This document shows, one piece after another, positions 10,142 through 22,559 of a stretch of 64,000 bases of DNA. Each line of letters opens with the position of its first letter. The stretch's first letter is position 1. Below the pieces are notes generated by a model. It was not told where the DNA came from, ran no database searches, and was given only the letters and a program-made list of their open reading frames with translations. This DNA is from Amaranthus tricolor (lineage: Eukaryota; Streptophyta; Magnoliopsida; Caryophyllales; Amaranthaceae): NCBI RefSeq assembly GCF_026212465.1, contig NC_080053.1, positions 8,656,959 to 8,720,958 of the forward strand. The letters are read 5' to 3'. Made by a program: the position numbers and the translations under genes.

Positions 10142-10197
10142 CAGGGGCGGATCCAAGGTTCAAGCTCCTAGGGGCACCAAGATATAGAAAAAACTAT

Positions 10198-10466
10198 CAA
10201 CTAGTCTCTTGAGAGACCGTCTCTTTGAGAGACGTACTTCAAGCCTAGCCCATTAAAGATTATTGTCCACTTATCATATTCTTAGTGCCTACTTACATTA
10301 TCCTTAATGCTTACTAACCGTATCCTTTATGCCCTAGTTTCAATATCTCAAATGTCTACTTATATCATTCTGAATGCCTACATACAATATTTTAAAAAAT
10401 ATATAATAGATCGGCCTAATTAGAGATAGTTTCTTGAAGAAACCGTTACTCACAAGAATTTGTGAA
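10198..10466. mobile_element. MITE, gagaga-cctac family, copy 1
   Basis: The ends are AACTAGTCTCTTGAGAGAC and, inverted, CAAATTCTTGTGAG. The body is a string of variants of aatgtctacttacat. A second copy with the same order of blocks is at 16896-17144. The shared end block is CGGCCTAATTAGAGATGGT-like. Confidence 0.65.
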
Positions 10467-12021
10467 AAACTATAAGATAATTTTGCCAAAAATGCAGCAA
10501 AATTTCATTTATAAAAATGATTAATAATTATTGGTGGCTACTCATGCTTATAAGAAATAACAGAATTAGATGCATTATTTAAAAGGTGTATAAAATAATT
10601 TTATTTTTTAATTATACAATCAGACAAATATAGAGAAAGTTCAAGTGATACTAATTACTCCCTTCATCCCTTACATTTTATTAGCTATAGACTCACATTT
10701 TATTTTAATCATGTCTATTAATTATTGTCTCTCCTCATCTCATTCATATATATATTTTATATTGTCTACCTTAACATTGTTCATCTTGCCCATTTTGCTA
10801 TATTTCTACAAAGCATACTACTCCTATCATATATTGAGAATTAATTCAACTTAAACTAAACATTTATTTACTAATAAAATACTCCAAAGTAGTGCAAAAC
10901 CCCAAGAAATAGCTATACAATTTAACCAATTTTCTACTCTCCAAGCTTTATTTTTCCATGTGAACACTTTTTGACATTTGAATTTTGAAAATTATTTGAA
11001 GCGATTTGGTTTAACGAGTCATTATATTTTCAATAACTCCTTAATATTCATTTAATCTTAGTTGACTGCAATCAATTTCAAAAGAATTGGATTTTAATAG
11101 GCTTTATAATAACATGATGGTAAGAATAGTTCCTAATTTCCTACTATCTAATAACAACAAGAATTATACTCCATTTGTTTCTTAAAGAAGTTTCTGTTTG
11201 TCATTTTAGGTGTTCTATTGGTTATCCTCATAAAAAACCTTTCTATTTATATTAGAGATTTAGACAAAAATAACCTTGTTAATTGTTCATCCTCATTTTA
11301 ATATTTTAAAACCAATTACAATCGGTCAATCTTAATTCTCCAATCAAAAATTACAATTGGCAAGGGCTTTAGGATTGCGATATTTAGCATTTACAGTATT
11401 TTTCATAGATATTATGACGACTGTATAATGGCGTACAAATAATTGAATTGAAGTTTCAAATCAAATAACCCTAATTTTTGGATCTCAAAATTATACCTGA
11501 AATTGAAGTCAATTAAAGAAGGTGGTGACGCCGTGTCGTGGTGGTTCCGGTTTAAGACTAGTCGTTTGGTGGAGAATTGGAGGTTCTTGTGAGGCTTGAC
11601 GCTTGAGCATCCGGCAGTAGCAAACAGAGGTAGGAGACAGCAAGCAGTGGTAGGCAAAACACAACCTCAACTCCTTGAAGCTTGAGAGTGGAGTCGATTC
11701 ACGGTGAACGGTGATGGAGGACGATGTGGTGTGCTGTGAGCCGGTGAATGGTGTGTCGTTTGGCTTACAGCAAATTCAAAGGAGAGTGACAAAGTGGAGA
11801 TTGGGATTGGAATTTGGAAGTGGGATTACAGAATATGGAACACAGTGCACAAGGTAAAGCCAGAAGACACTGTTAGTATTCCGCATAGGGTAGGATTTGG
11901 ATGGAGAGGGATGGAAAGTTTTCTTTTTTCAAAGATACGGACGCAAATTATACCCATTCTCTTAAAATCCATGTAAAGAGAGATGCGCGCAATAAAAAAA
12001 CTTCAACTTAATACCTATATT

Positions 12022-12092
12022 CAGTAAGGATCGAACCCTAAACCTTTTACTCCACATGGAGATGCTTTATCTATTGAGCCACAAGCGCTTTT
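12022..12092 (-). repeat. tRNA-derived (SINE-like) segment
   Basis: On the minus strand an A-box-like TGGCTCAATAGAT (12069-12081) and a perfect B box GGTTCGATCC (12028-12037) are 31 bases apart, as in tRNA genes. No paired acceptor stem is visible, so it is a tRNA-related relic rather than a tRNA gene. Confidence 0.45.
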
Positions 12093-12139
12093 GATAACAT
12101 AGTACACAAGGTCCCTTATGTATATCCGCCTCTATAATA

Positions 12140-13188
12140 CTACTAGATAATACCCGTGTCATGCACAGTTTTATTAAATTTTTTTGACGTATTTATTTAA
12201 ACAAAAAAATAAAAAATTTATACTTTGTTTTAACCATCTCAAAATATCTTATACTCATTTAATAAATAACATTATAAAGATTTTATAAATAATTAAAATA
12301 AATAAAATATATAATTTTCTAATATTAACATATTAATAATATTATAGGCATAATTAGAAAATAAAAAGGTCAAAGATATAAACATTAATAATAAATACAA
12401 TGACATCATCATTGAATTTTAGAGGGAAAATTTCTATTGAAAATGTAACATGTAAATAATTTTTAAAAGTGATGATATCATCAGTATTTTGTTTTAGTAA
12501 TAGTTATATAGATTATAGATAATATAATTTTTATTGCTATTATGTTTTTTTAGCATGTCAATAAAAGGGTGTTATTTTATTGAATGACCTATTTATCTTT
12601 ACATACAACCAATAGGTTTTAGGTATTTACTTGAACAGATTTTAAGTATTGAATGACCTATGAATCAATGAATGTAAGATCACTTTTTTAAGAAAGAAAA
12701 ATCCTAACTATAAACCACTCTCCGTCTAAGAAATTGCAATAATTATATAAATAAAAGATAATTAGACCATTTAAACTGTACGCACAATATTAAAATTAAA
12801 AGAACGTTAAAATGTATAGATAAAAAAAAAATAATAAGACATTTTTGCATAAAAGAAAACTAAATGCAAATTAAAAGAGACACGGGCACGGCGGGTAAAA
12901 CTGCGGTGATCTCATTGGAAAGTAAGAAGATGCAACTGTGCGGAGATACATAAGACAGTGTATTATAACTATCAATATCATCATGTATAGAAAGTAGATC
13001 ATCAACAACACAGATTAGAAACCAAAAATAAGAAGCTGCACAGTTGTCAGTGGTGGCTACATTATTCATGCTTCATAAAAAAATGTTGAATAAAACAATT
13101 GAGTACATTACAATTTACAAATGTGTCAGTTGTGGGTTCTTGTTCTTTGTTGTTTCCTATACTTCTACGAGCTCAACATAAGCAGAAG
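12140..13188. other. AT-rich intergenic spacer
   Basis: Very AT-rich, no recognised gene. The last few hundred bases are downstream of the CxxC gene and probably include its 3' UTR and poly(A) region. Confidence 0.5.
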
Positions 13189-13620
13189 CTACTCCTTCAA
13201 AATTGGCGGTTTCCCTAACCACCTCGCACGATATCCAGTCCCTTGACAATCACCACATTGAGTTGAGCCCTGAAAAAAAAGACAAGTGTACTTGTGTTAG
13301 GGAGAACAATGTGTAACATAAAAAGTAAGGTTAGTGACCAATTTTGTTACCTCTCCAGCACATATAACACAGGTAGTATTTCTGGAAGGAACTTCACAGA
13401 GCATGTTATCACCGATGATGAAGAAACCTGTACCTGCACACCATTTGCATTCAACACGTCCGTTCGAGCTGCAAGAAGAGCAAGCAATGGGTGTTGGTTG
13501 CTGCATACAAAGACATTATCATGTGAGGAAGAAAAAGGCAATGGAGTAGATAGTAAAGTTACAATACTACCGAAACCTAGCCTCCAATAATAAACAAAAC
13601 CATGTATATCTTGCTAATAA

Positions 13621-13718
<98 letters not shown>

Positions 13719-16712
13719 ATAACAATTATATAAATTATGAAGGTTGATAATCAAAAATGAAGAACACTATCAGTTAATATCACTCCTACATTTCCTCTCA
13801 CAATTTTTTTAATTTCATATATGATTGAGCGAGTTAATGAGTGATAGATACAAATGCTTTTAGGTTCCATTATCCTATTTTGCATAATTCATAAGCTTTT
13901 TGCGATGTTTTGTACTTTAAAATGAAACATTGATTCTATGTCATGTTGGTATATTCAAAGAATGTGATAATAATAGAGTGAACTAGGTATTATTTAGAGT
14001 GAAGTTTATGAGTAATAAGCATGAGAAGCTATTAATTAAATTAGGTTTTGATTTGAAATACATGTTCACTTTGTAAAAACATAAGGTCAAACTCAAAGAT
14101 CTATATCTCCCAATATAAAAATATATTTGCAGTGATTTCAATGGCATAGAAAATATAGGATGTTGGCTTTCCAACAACATCTTACACACCTTGTTTAGAT
14201 AACCAAGAAAAATATGGCAGCCATTTAAATTCGTTGCACAATTCAGAAAAACAAAAATGGTAGGATTGTTAGAATTAGTAGGATTGCGATCCTACCGTTT
14301 CTAACGATCCTATGGGCAATTCTACTATGAAACAATCCTAACACCGATTCGACTTGACTGGTGTAATTTGGATCGTAGATTCTACGGATTAAAACGCAAT
14401 CTAATAACATTGAACGAGTTGGAGACAAAAAGAGGGAAACAAAGGTAGTCTGTAAGCAGAATGAAAGGGCTTAAAGGTGAGGGGCGAAGTTAAGAGAAAA
14501 TGGCATTTTACATAGTTTGGAATTTGGAATTTGGATTTTGGATTGGCAATTAGATAAAGAACGGGAAGATTTGGATACATTTGGATGGAAAATCAAACAA
14601 GTCTTTCGTACGCCCTTATACCTCTCTTGTTTGCTGATTGAACTGATAAGTGCCCCATGGATGGCAATAGCATTAAGAATTTGAAATATGAAACCCATGA
14701 AGTAATTACAATAGGGATGGCAACTTACTACGAATCCGACTAGATCCGAGAAAAATAATCCGATTGTAACTAGATTCGTTTACATATATCCGACTCCGAC
14801 TCGAATCTCGGAAAAAATCCAACAATCCGACTTGACTCTGACTTCAACTTCGACTTTGATTTCGACTCTAACAACATTTGACATTTAAATTCAACTAGTT
14901 CACATATTTGCTTTCCTAGTTTATTGCAGAAAAATTTGTATTTTTTTTAGAATAAATTTCAACATATAAATGTGTTTATTTCAACAAATATTTATGTGTT
15001 TCGCCATTGGTGATAGAGTTATTGGAATTTTTATAGAAGGATTTCTCCCAAAACTTCAACATTGTTCAAGCTTTGTAGTGTCTATTCGAAAGACAATATG
15101 TTATGAATTTTCCTTGCTATTAGGTAAAATTTAGACGAATCATAGCATATTTGAGTTATTAAGTTGAATTGGTTAAACTATATTTATTTGTTAAGTAGAA
15201 TTTAGGCAAATCATAACCTATTCGAAAGGATATTATTTCTATAGATTTATGTACTGTTAAAATAATTGATTTTTCGTTAAAAAGATGTCATACTCCGACT
15301 CCGCGAGAGATTCAAGAACCCAAGTCGGAGTAAAGTTGGAGGATGTAAATCCGAGTCCGAGTCGGAGGTGGAGGTGAAGAAAAATGCAACTTTTATTCGA
15401 GCAAATTTGCAGTATGCATAATTCGATCCAAGTCTCATCCATTGCCATCCTTGGTGTAGGGTCCATTGTCCAAGCCATTGAGAGCAAATGAAGACTTGTA
15501 ATTAGAGAGGAAGGGGCAAAGCAAAGTGCAATGTTGGTCTACTAATTTTCTGCATACCTCATCAATCTCCTTCCCTACCTTTCCTTCCATATCATTTAAT
15601 CCATACAAAGTGCAAATGTATTACGCACGCACTCTCACAGTTAGGCCATCTTAACACTGGAACCTATAGTTTTTTAAGAAAATACTCGCCTACCCTTGCT
15701 CACATAGGCATTAGGCACACCCGAATCAACAGAGAATAGTAGTATCCAACATCGTCTAACTCTAAACCCATCCATGTTTCATGATATCAGTAGTGTAAGC
15801 TCTACATATACAGCATTTTGCAAGAAATGCTTCATCTAACATGCTACTCCAACACTCGAAACTCCATAGAAGTTGAGGGTCACATACCATGATGAAATTA
15901 TCCAAAACCAAAATACCAAAGCTCATACATCACACAATTCCCATCATCTTTATTGCCTAATTGTCTGAATATGCTCATGGAAACAATATTTCTTTTCTAT
16001 TCTATTCATCCACGTTTACCTGAAGTGCTATTTTATCAATTGATTAGCCATATTAATTACCAAGCACCCAAAAATTTCCTTCTCTCATTTATTTTGCGGG
16101 GATCATTCACTAGCAGTATTATTGCAACACAAAAAAGAATCCCATAGAACTATAGAAGTATGATCCATTATGCATAATTCATTAAACCCTCCAAGGAACC
16201 TCATATACATTGTAAATATCCACCTTTCTAACATTCCAAACGATGTGAAATCCAACTCAAGACTACATTTTATATATAAAAAAAAATTCATCTTTCTAGA
16301 TTTCCAAATGGAAGTAAAACCTAAAATTATTATGCTAGCTAAAACTTCTATCGTCAACAATAAAACTAAACATATTCAACTTTTAAAATATTAAATCCTA
16401 CTAAGACTACAAGTTTTATCTGAAAAATGGTTTGATTTGAAAATCAATAGAAATTATTACAAAAGGCTGCAACTTTAAAGAATGGAACTAAATTACCTGG
16501 GAAATAGACCACGCTTGTTCAATACGCTTGGCAAAATTAGAGGAGTTATCTGATGAAGAATCCAACATAGAAGCTTGTACCTTGAAATTAAACCTTTGGG
16601 GAATCAAATTAGGAAGAAAAGCGAACTGGGATCTTCTGATAGAAGTTGCAGCAGAAATCCCTTTCATGGGATCGATCCAAACTGGAGGTTTACCACACAA
16701 ACAGCAAGACAT
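13189..16712 (-). CDS. Plastid-type CxxCxGxG zinc-finger protein (BSD2/LQY1/PSA2-like)
   Basis: Three exons, 16497-16712, 13351-13500 and 13189-13269, join in phase 0 to 148 aa, all with GT-AG borders. The start ATG at 16712 is followed by an N-terminus rich in Ser/Arg and poor in acidic residues, consistent with a plastid transit peptide (about residues 1-50). The rest holds four DnaJ-type cysteine repeats without a J domain: CSSCSSNG (79-86), CKWCAGTG (90-97), CVICAGEG (116-123) and CGDCQGTG (127-134), expected to bind two Zn. Relatives (BSD2, LQY1, PSA2) are thiol/chaperone factors for Rubisco or photosystem assembly. Which one this corresponds to is not settled; FFIIGDNMLCEVPSRN suggests a conserved but less studied plant subgroup. 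Intron 1 is about 3 kb, with a microsatellite and a hAT MITE inside. Confidence 0.9.
13617..13715 (+). repeat. (AC)n(AT)n microsatellite
   Basis: About 22 bases of AC repeats run directly into about 75 bases of AT repeats, in the large intron of the CxxC protein gene. Confidence 0.95.
14712..15452. mobile_element. Non-autonomous hAT-like element with TCCGAC repeats
   Basis: The left end TAGGGATGGCAA and the right end (reverse complement CAAGGATGGCAATGG) match a common plant hAT terminus. Just inside the ends are degenerate TCCGACTCCGACT arrays on the left (14745-14870) and complementary GAGTCGGAG arrays on the right (15290-15375). No transposase is present. An 8-bp duplication is not evident. 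Confidence 0.6.
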
Positions 16713-16895
16713 GGAGCTTGAATGATGATGGATGTTTTTCTTTGTATAGGGTTGTTTTGTTTTGATAATTTTTCTTATTTTGTGGGCGTCAAATAGTGTG
16801 AAACCTTGTACGCAAGTGCTTCATTTGCGTATTCTTCCACACGGCTGATATCTCTGGCTGTGTGTTCCCGTGTAAATACTGGACACAATTAATTT

Positions 16896-17144
16896 ACAAC
16901 TAGTGTCTTGAGAGACGGATTTAAAGTCTAATTTATTAAAAATTGATACCTATTTACTGTAATTTTAATGTCTACTTACATTATCTTAAATGTCTACTTA
17001 TTGAATTCTTAATGCCTATTTTTAATATCTTAAATGTCTACTTACATCATTTTTAATGCCTACTTACAATGTTTTAAAAATATATAATCGAACGGCCTAA
17101 TTAGAGATGGTATCTCAAAGAGATTGTCTCTTACAAGAATTTGT
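16896..17144. mobile_element. MITE, gagaga-cctac family, copy 2
   Basis: Same block order as 10198-10466, from CAACTAGTGTCTTGAGAGAC to TTACAAGAATTTGTG. It lies about 180 bp upstream of the ATG of the CxxC protein gene, so it may affect that promoter. Confidence 0.65.
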
Positions 17145-17148
17145 GATT

Positions 17149-18337
17149 AATTTATGCACTAAATTCTGATTAGTCTAATAAGTGTAATCGCCTCCCTCTC
17201 CTTTTCTCTCTTCTCTCTCTAAAAAACCCTAATCTCAATAGTTGATTTGTGGCTATCATCAACCTTTTGGTTGATGGTAAGCCCCCAAATTTGACATTTT
17301 AAGCTTTTTGAATATGATTAGAATAAATAAATGTCCTCTCCCTACAAGAGAGTTGTTCTACCCATTCATTAGGTTGATTCTACCCATATATTGGGTTTTG
17401 ATCTCTCTCTTCATTAGAGTTTGGAGTTATGAAATTTGGTTTGTAATTGATTTGTTGGTAGAATTAATGCAATAATGCAGCAGACACTAAAATTGCAATT
17501 ACCATCAACTACATCAAATTCAATTCTATCTCAAGACTCCAACAGATCGAAAGATCCTCTCGTAGAAGGCTGTGTCAAACAGCAATGTGGAAAGAGGATA
17601 TTCAGAATTGTCAAATCTCATATACAACGATCGTAGTTTTGTTAATTTTGAATTATCTTTGGTTAAAGTTGTTATGTACTTGCTAATTTTTATCTCTGAT
17701 GTAGATATCGTACGACTCTTTATTAATAAATCAGGTATTATTCAACAAAAAATTTTGATTAGTCTAATGATAATCCTTAAGCAAGGATTTGACATTGAAT
17801 TAGGAAGCTTATTCTTGCTATCTAGCCAAGTCTTGCATTAAGACTACTGCTGAAGATACATGTTGTTCCTGTAAAATAAACAAGGGTTAGTAGGGCTCGG
17901 AATGATTTTCCGGGCACTTAATCCGACGCCCAAGTCAGCATTTATATAAGATGAATTGTCTAATAGGTTTTTTCAAGTGCACAGTGGCAACATGGTGGAT
18001 TATTACTTAAGGTTTATTTAGCATGAGGCTTTATGGAATTTATTAAATAGGAGATTGTCTTATTCAATGAATGGTCTTTAATCTTCTTTAGATGTTCTTT
18101 TGAAGATCAATGTGGGTTAAAAATAAAACAATTCTTATTCAATGCTCAAGTATTAATTGCTCTGGAGATTGTTGTTCTAATTGTATTTTTCTTAGTAGAA
18201 ATTCAATTACCTCATCATGGCGTATCTTGGGTTATTTATAGCCCTTGTGTGTATGAAATGTTCTAACATGCCCATCAGTAGATGTCTTCAGCAATTTCCA
18301 AAATTATAAGCTTGTTAAGGCTATTACGTCCCTTGAC
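17149..18337. other. Gene-free spacer
   Basis: No recognised gene. A CT-rich stretch followed by aaccctaat (about 17196-17240) looks like a plant 5' leader on the plus strand, but no conserved protein follows. The open frame at 17572-17841 begins without an ATG and has no recognisable motif. Confidence 0.45.
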
Positions 18338-19750
18338 GTGTTTGGATGGAGAAATTTGAAGGGAAAGAAAAGGGAGGAATTTGGAGGGAAATGATTTTCT
18401 TTGTTTGGATAACAATTTTAGGGAATGAGGGATTTGGATGGGAAGGAAATGGAGGGACTAATGTCATCAAATATTAAGGAAAAATTATAAGAAACTACCT
18501 TATCTATAGGTTTATTTGCAAAAAACTATCTTATGCATTTTTATTTTTTTTTTTTTTGCAAAAAACTACCTAATGTAATATATTTCTCTGCAAATGACTA
18601 ACACTTAAAAGAAAAAGTGAATTGACCGTTAAGTTTGAGGGTTTGACCAATTTGAGATGTTACGTTGTTTATGTAGCAGTATCACATTGGTCCTTGTATT
18701 TTTAAATAATTAAAAATTAAAACACATAAATTAACAAAGAAAAAGATATTTGACGTTATTTTTACTTAGCATAACAATATTTTTTCAAAAAACGGACGTC
18801 GCGTTTATCCTTATGGGGTAACTCTTTCGAAAATCCGGTCACAAGTACTTATTTTCGAAAGAGTTATCCCATAAGGATAATCGCAATGTCTGTTTTTTGA
18901 AAAGATATCATTACGGTGGGTGAAAATGACGTTAAAAATCTTTTTCGGTTTACATATTAGAAAATAGGCGAATAAGTACTTGTTTCGACTGGATTTTTAA
19001 AATAGTTATCCCATAAGGATAATTGCACCATTCGTTTTTTGACAAATCATCATTATGATGGGTAAAAACGACGTTAAATATCTTTTTCGGTTTACGTGTC
19101 AGAAAATAGGCAAATAACTATTGTTTCGATAGGATTTTCGAAAGAGTTATCCCATAAGGATAATTGCGACATCCATTTTTTGAAAAAATATCGTTATGAC
19201 GGGCGAAAATGACATCAAATATCTTTTATTTTTTTTGTTAATTTATGTATTTTAATTTTTAATTATTTGAAAATATGAGTACCAATGAGATACTGCCACA
19301 TAGACAACTTAACCTCTCAAATTGGTCAACCCTCAAACTTAACGGTCAATTCACGAGTTCTGTTAAGTGGTAGTCATTTGCAGAGAAATATATTTAGATA
19401 TTTTTTTGCAAAAAAAAATGCATAAAGTAGTTTTTTTGTAAATAGACCTATAGATAAAGTAGTTTCTTATAATTTTATCTTTAATTTTATTAATAACCAA
19501 ATCTTTCTAAGGGAGGAAAGATTTGGAAGGAAAATAGCATATTAAGTAGAATATTGTTCATATTCAAACTTTTTTTGTGAATTCATTAATATATTAGTTA
19601 TTGTGTGTGTATCATTGATAGTATTTAATGTAGTTAGAATTTTATAAACTTTATTTTCTTTTTATTTCCTTTCAGTTCCCTCCTTATCCAAGCAAAGAAA
19701 ATTCACCTCGCTAATCCCTCCCCTTTCTTTCCCTTCTCTTTTTTCCTTTC
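18338..19750. mobile_element. Host MITE split by a second foldback element
   Basis: Purine-rich blocks (GGATGGAGAAATTTGAAGGG, then GGAAGGAAATGGAGGG) at 18338-18465 recur inverted at 19500-19750 (CCCTCCCCTTTCTTTCCC, TTATCCAAGCAAAG). Together they form the arms of one MITE. The 18481-19476 foldback element lies between them and is the younger insertion. Confidence 0.6.
18481..19476. mobile_element. Foldback element with internal 141-bp tandem repeats
   Basis: Outer ends AAAATTATAAGAAACTAC and GTAGTTTCTTATAATTTT are perfect inverses, and the arms (about 280 bp, to about 18770 and from about 19195) pair throughout. The centre holds three direct copies of a unit with the core TTATCCCATAAGGATAAT (starts 18864, 19006, 19147; period about 141), plus one inverted copy near 18806. 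There is no coding capacity. Long arms suggest a Mutator-like origin, but no 9-bp duplication was found. Confidence 0.7.
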
Positions 19751-22102
19751 TGTAACACCAAGTCCCATAATTATCTGTAATTACTGATGCGGAAGCACAC
19801 TACGGGATGGTGCATTACGTTGACACAGAAGTAAAGGTGGAAAAAGGAAATAAAATGTTATAAACTAATCACATATAATAATAACATCATGAAGTATTGA
19901 GCAACCAATTCATGCTTCATGCCATCCAGGTGAAATAACTCTCATGCATCATAACATATTAATAACATATTATATCAAAATAAATATGAAGCATAAATAT
20001 CCTCAAAAATAAGGTTAACAACCATTTTGCATTAAAAAGGGTGGCTTAGTTTAATCCCTTCTTTAGTGGATTCCTTCAGATTTTTACCAAACTTTCAAAG
20101 GTCATAACTTCCTGTTTAGAGCTTCAAATTAAGAAAATTTTCAGCCTAGATTGGTTAACTTTTTATAAACTTTACGTTTCATTAAGGAAGCATTTACCGA
20201 TTCTAAGTCCATAACTGAGAAAAACACTAAACATAACAGCTTGTTGTAAAAATAGATCTGCTCTGTCCAGTGTATTACAAAGGCCATAACTCAGCGTATA
20301 AAACTCCAATTCAAGTGATTCTTGAGCCTAAACTCAAGTACTTTAAAAGCCCTACAAGTTTCACTTGAATAGTTTAAGCTAATTCTGCCCCTAACTAAGT
20401 CGAATATGCTAAAACATTAAGAACCTCATTTTTCAAATAATATTCTAAAAACAGAACACTTGCTACTCAACGAAGTGAAGCTACGTCATGTTCTTAGGCT
20501 CATCAGGAACCCTAAATGAACTTATTTGAATCTGGTTTTTGGATATGTTTTAGGCCTATATTTAATCTTTCCAAAACATCAAGAGAAACGAAATTTGGTT
20601 TAGTATATTAGTCTCTAAGTCTAGGTAAAACTGACTTTTCAGATTGCACACTTCTACAAATCTAATTAAAAAGACCACGTAGAAAATTACCCAGATTATG
20701 AAATTTGGATACAATTAAATTAACATAAGTAGGAGTGTTATGTCCAAATTTGAGCTTATTTAAAACAGTATAACAAGTCCTTTAAATTTGATTAATCCAA
20801 GGCAAGAACATGTTACCTTAACAGAAAACACTGAAAACAACACGTTAATAAAAAAAATAATCATTCTTAATCGGGACTAACACATTTTCCCCAGTCACCG
20901 GATATTTCATCTCCATTTTTAACATAAAAGAGTTGCGATCACAACCAATTACATCACAGATTTTGCTATGAAACACCTCAAAAATTAGTATTCTGACGAT
21001 GGATAAACATCACTGTATTTAGTCCTCCATTATACACAACATCGGATCCAGTATAACTTACTTCCTCAACCCAATACACTATAACGGGATAATGATCCAT
21101 ATTCTGCAAACACAAACATGTTTTTCATGTGATTTCACATACACTTTATTGTTGATTGTGAGTAAGGGAAGTGTAAATGTGAATACAAGAATTTGTGATA
21201 TTAAGGTATTAGAACACTTATTAGAAAGTTCAATTCAAATATAAAGCTAAAAATAACATGAATATATACTAAAACCATTAAACTAACCTTACAAAGTAAT
21301 AAACTTTCATTGAAGCACTTCATCAAACACTTTATATGCATACAAACCAAATCATAAAATTCAACTACAAATGTGTAAAATGTAAGTTTAAATCATGAAA
21401 TCAAGAGAATGTAACAAACAATCAATGTATTTATAACTTCAAATGACAACAATAATGAACAAAAAATCAATTTACAAATTGAAAAAAATTAGGGTTATAT
21501 TCATACCTTAAATGAGGATGAAAATGAATAAGTAAAGAAGGAGAAGATGAGAATGTAGTTGATCAATTTAGTTGAATGAGAGACATTGTGAATATGAAGT
21601 AAATAAGGAGTGTAGAAATTCTTTTTTTTTTAAGTACACTGGCACCAAGCAGAGGAGGAAGAACTAAAATGAAGTGAACAAAACAGGAAGCTGTTGCTGC
21701 CGTTTGTAAATACTCACACCTATCCTACGTGGACGGTATTGTGGGAAATACTTTCCCATTTAATGCAAAGTGAGAATTAATTTTTTTTTTGGGCAATATT
21801 ATGGTAAAAGAATCGAAAATGTGGGTACTTAGTTTATGTTTTCTAGTAAGGCAGAAAAATTTAAACTCTAATTATTTTTTACTTGGATATCTTATCTACA
21901 AGACATAACAAAAATTATCCCTAACCCATACTTAAATTTATTTTAATAATTATAAATGGCCACTTAAATAAAATGTATATATTTGTTGTTAAAAGTATAT
22001 TATGATAACTAACACAAACACATAGCTAATATATTAAAAATCATTTTCAAAAAAAATAACTGAAATTATTTTATTGACGTTAAATAATCGCATGGTGTTA
22101 CA
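19751..22102. mobile_element. Probable solo LTR, about 2.35 kb
   Basis: It begins TGTAACACCA and ends TGGTGTTACA, the perfect inverted 5'-TG...CA-3' termini typical of Ty3/Gypsy LTRs. Flanking pentamers are CTTTC (19746-19750) and TTTTC (22103-22107), 4 of 5 identical. No primer-binding site, polypurine tract or coding sequence accompanies it, so it is read as a solo LTR left by LTR-LTR recombination. Confidence 0.6.
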
Positions 22103-22559
22103 TTTTCGATTCGAATTATCTGAGTTATCGTAGGAAAAATTATCTTGAATAATTCAACCTATTCTCCATTCTTTGCTAATAATCTCACCTTTTGATAAAT
22201 TTAAATAATCCAACATTTGCGTAACTTTTGTTGCAAATGAAACTTTATTGCAAAGAATCGGTTACAATCGGTAACTTCCTTTTTTCCTTTTAACTTATAC
22301 AAACTGTACGTTTTATTTTTTGATTAAAAAATCGCTATGACCTTTATTAAAGTCTCCATCTATCTCTTCCTCTTCATTTTGAACAAAAATAAAAATTATC
22401 ACCAGCGTAAGAATCTTTCTTCGCCCTTTGCAACTTTGCTTCGAAATCATGCTCACATTTCACATAATTTTTGGAAAGTGAACCAACACTTCGAGAAAAA
22501 CATGAATTAGAGTTCATGCCTTTTAAAATTAGTAAGATTTCACTAAATTAAAGATGTGA

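Larger units (their letters stand above)
10142..12139. mobile_element. Possible decayed element with CAGGGGCGGATCC / ATCCGCCTCTA ends
   Basis: The left end CAGGGGCGGATCCAAGG and the right end (reverse complement TAGAGGCGGATATAC) resemble the inverted ends of a widespread plant DNA transposon group. A tRNA-like segment lies just inside the right end. No target duplication is recognisable and there is no transposase. The interior contains a younger MITE (10198-10466) and Stowaway-like single ends (about 10657). The boundary call is tentative. Confidence 0.3.

Noticed and set aside
11412..11657. Minus-strand frame with transit-peptide-like sequence, considered as first exon of SirB
   Set aside because: The frame has no ATG (it opens at TTG after an upstream stop). 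The frame that does have an ATG stops before the donor. The closer exon at 7672-7718 joins with a proper ATG.
12022..12092. Considered as a functional tRNA gene
   Set aside because: A and B boxes are present, but no acceptor or anticodon stem can be paired convincingly.
18806..19210. Regularly spaced repeats, considered as a CRISPR-like array
   Set aside because: A plant nuclear context; the units are long (about 141 bp) tandem copies without unique spacers, and one is inverted.
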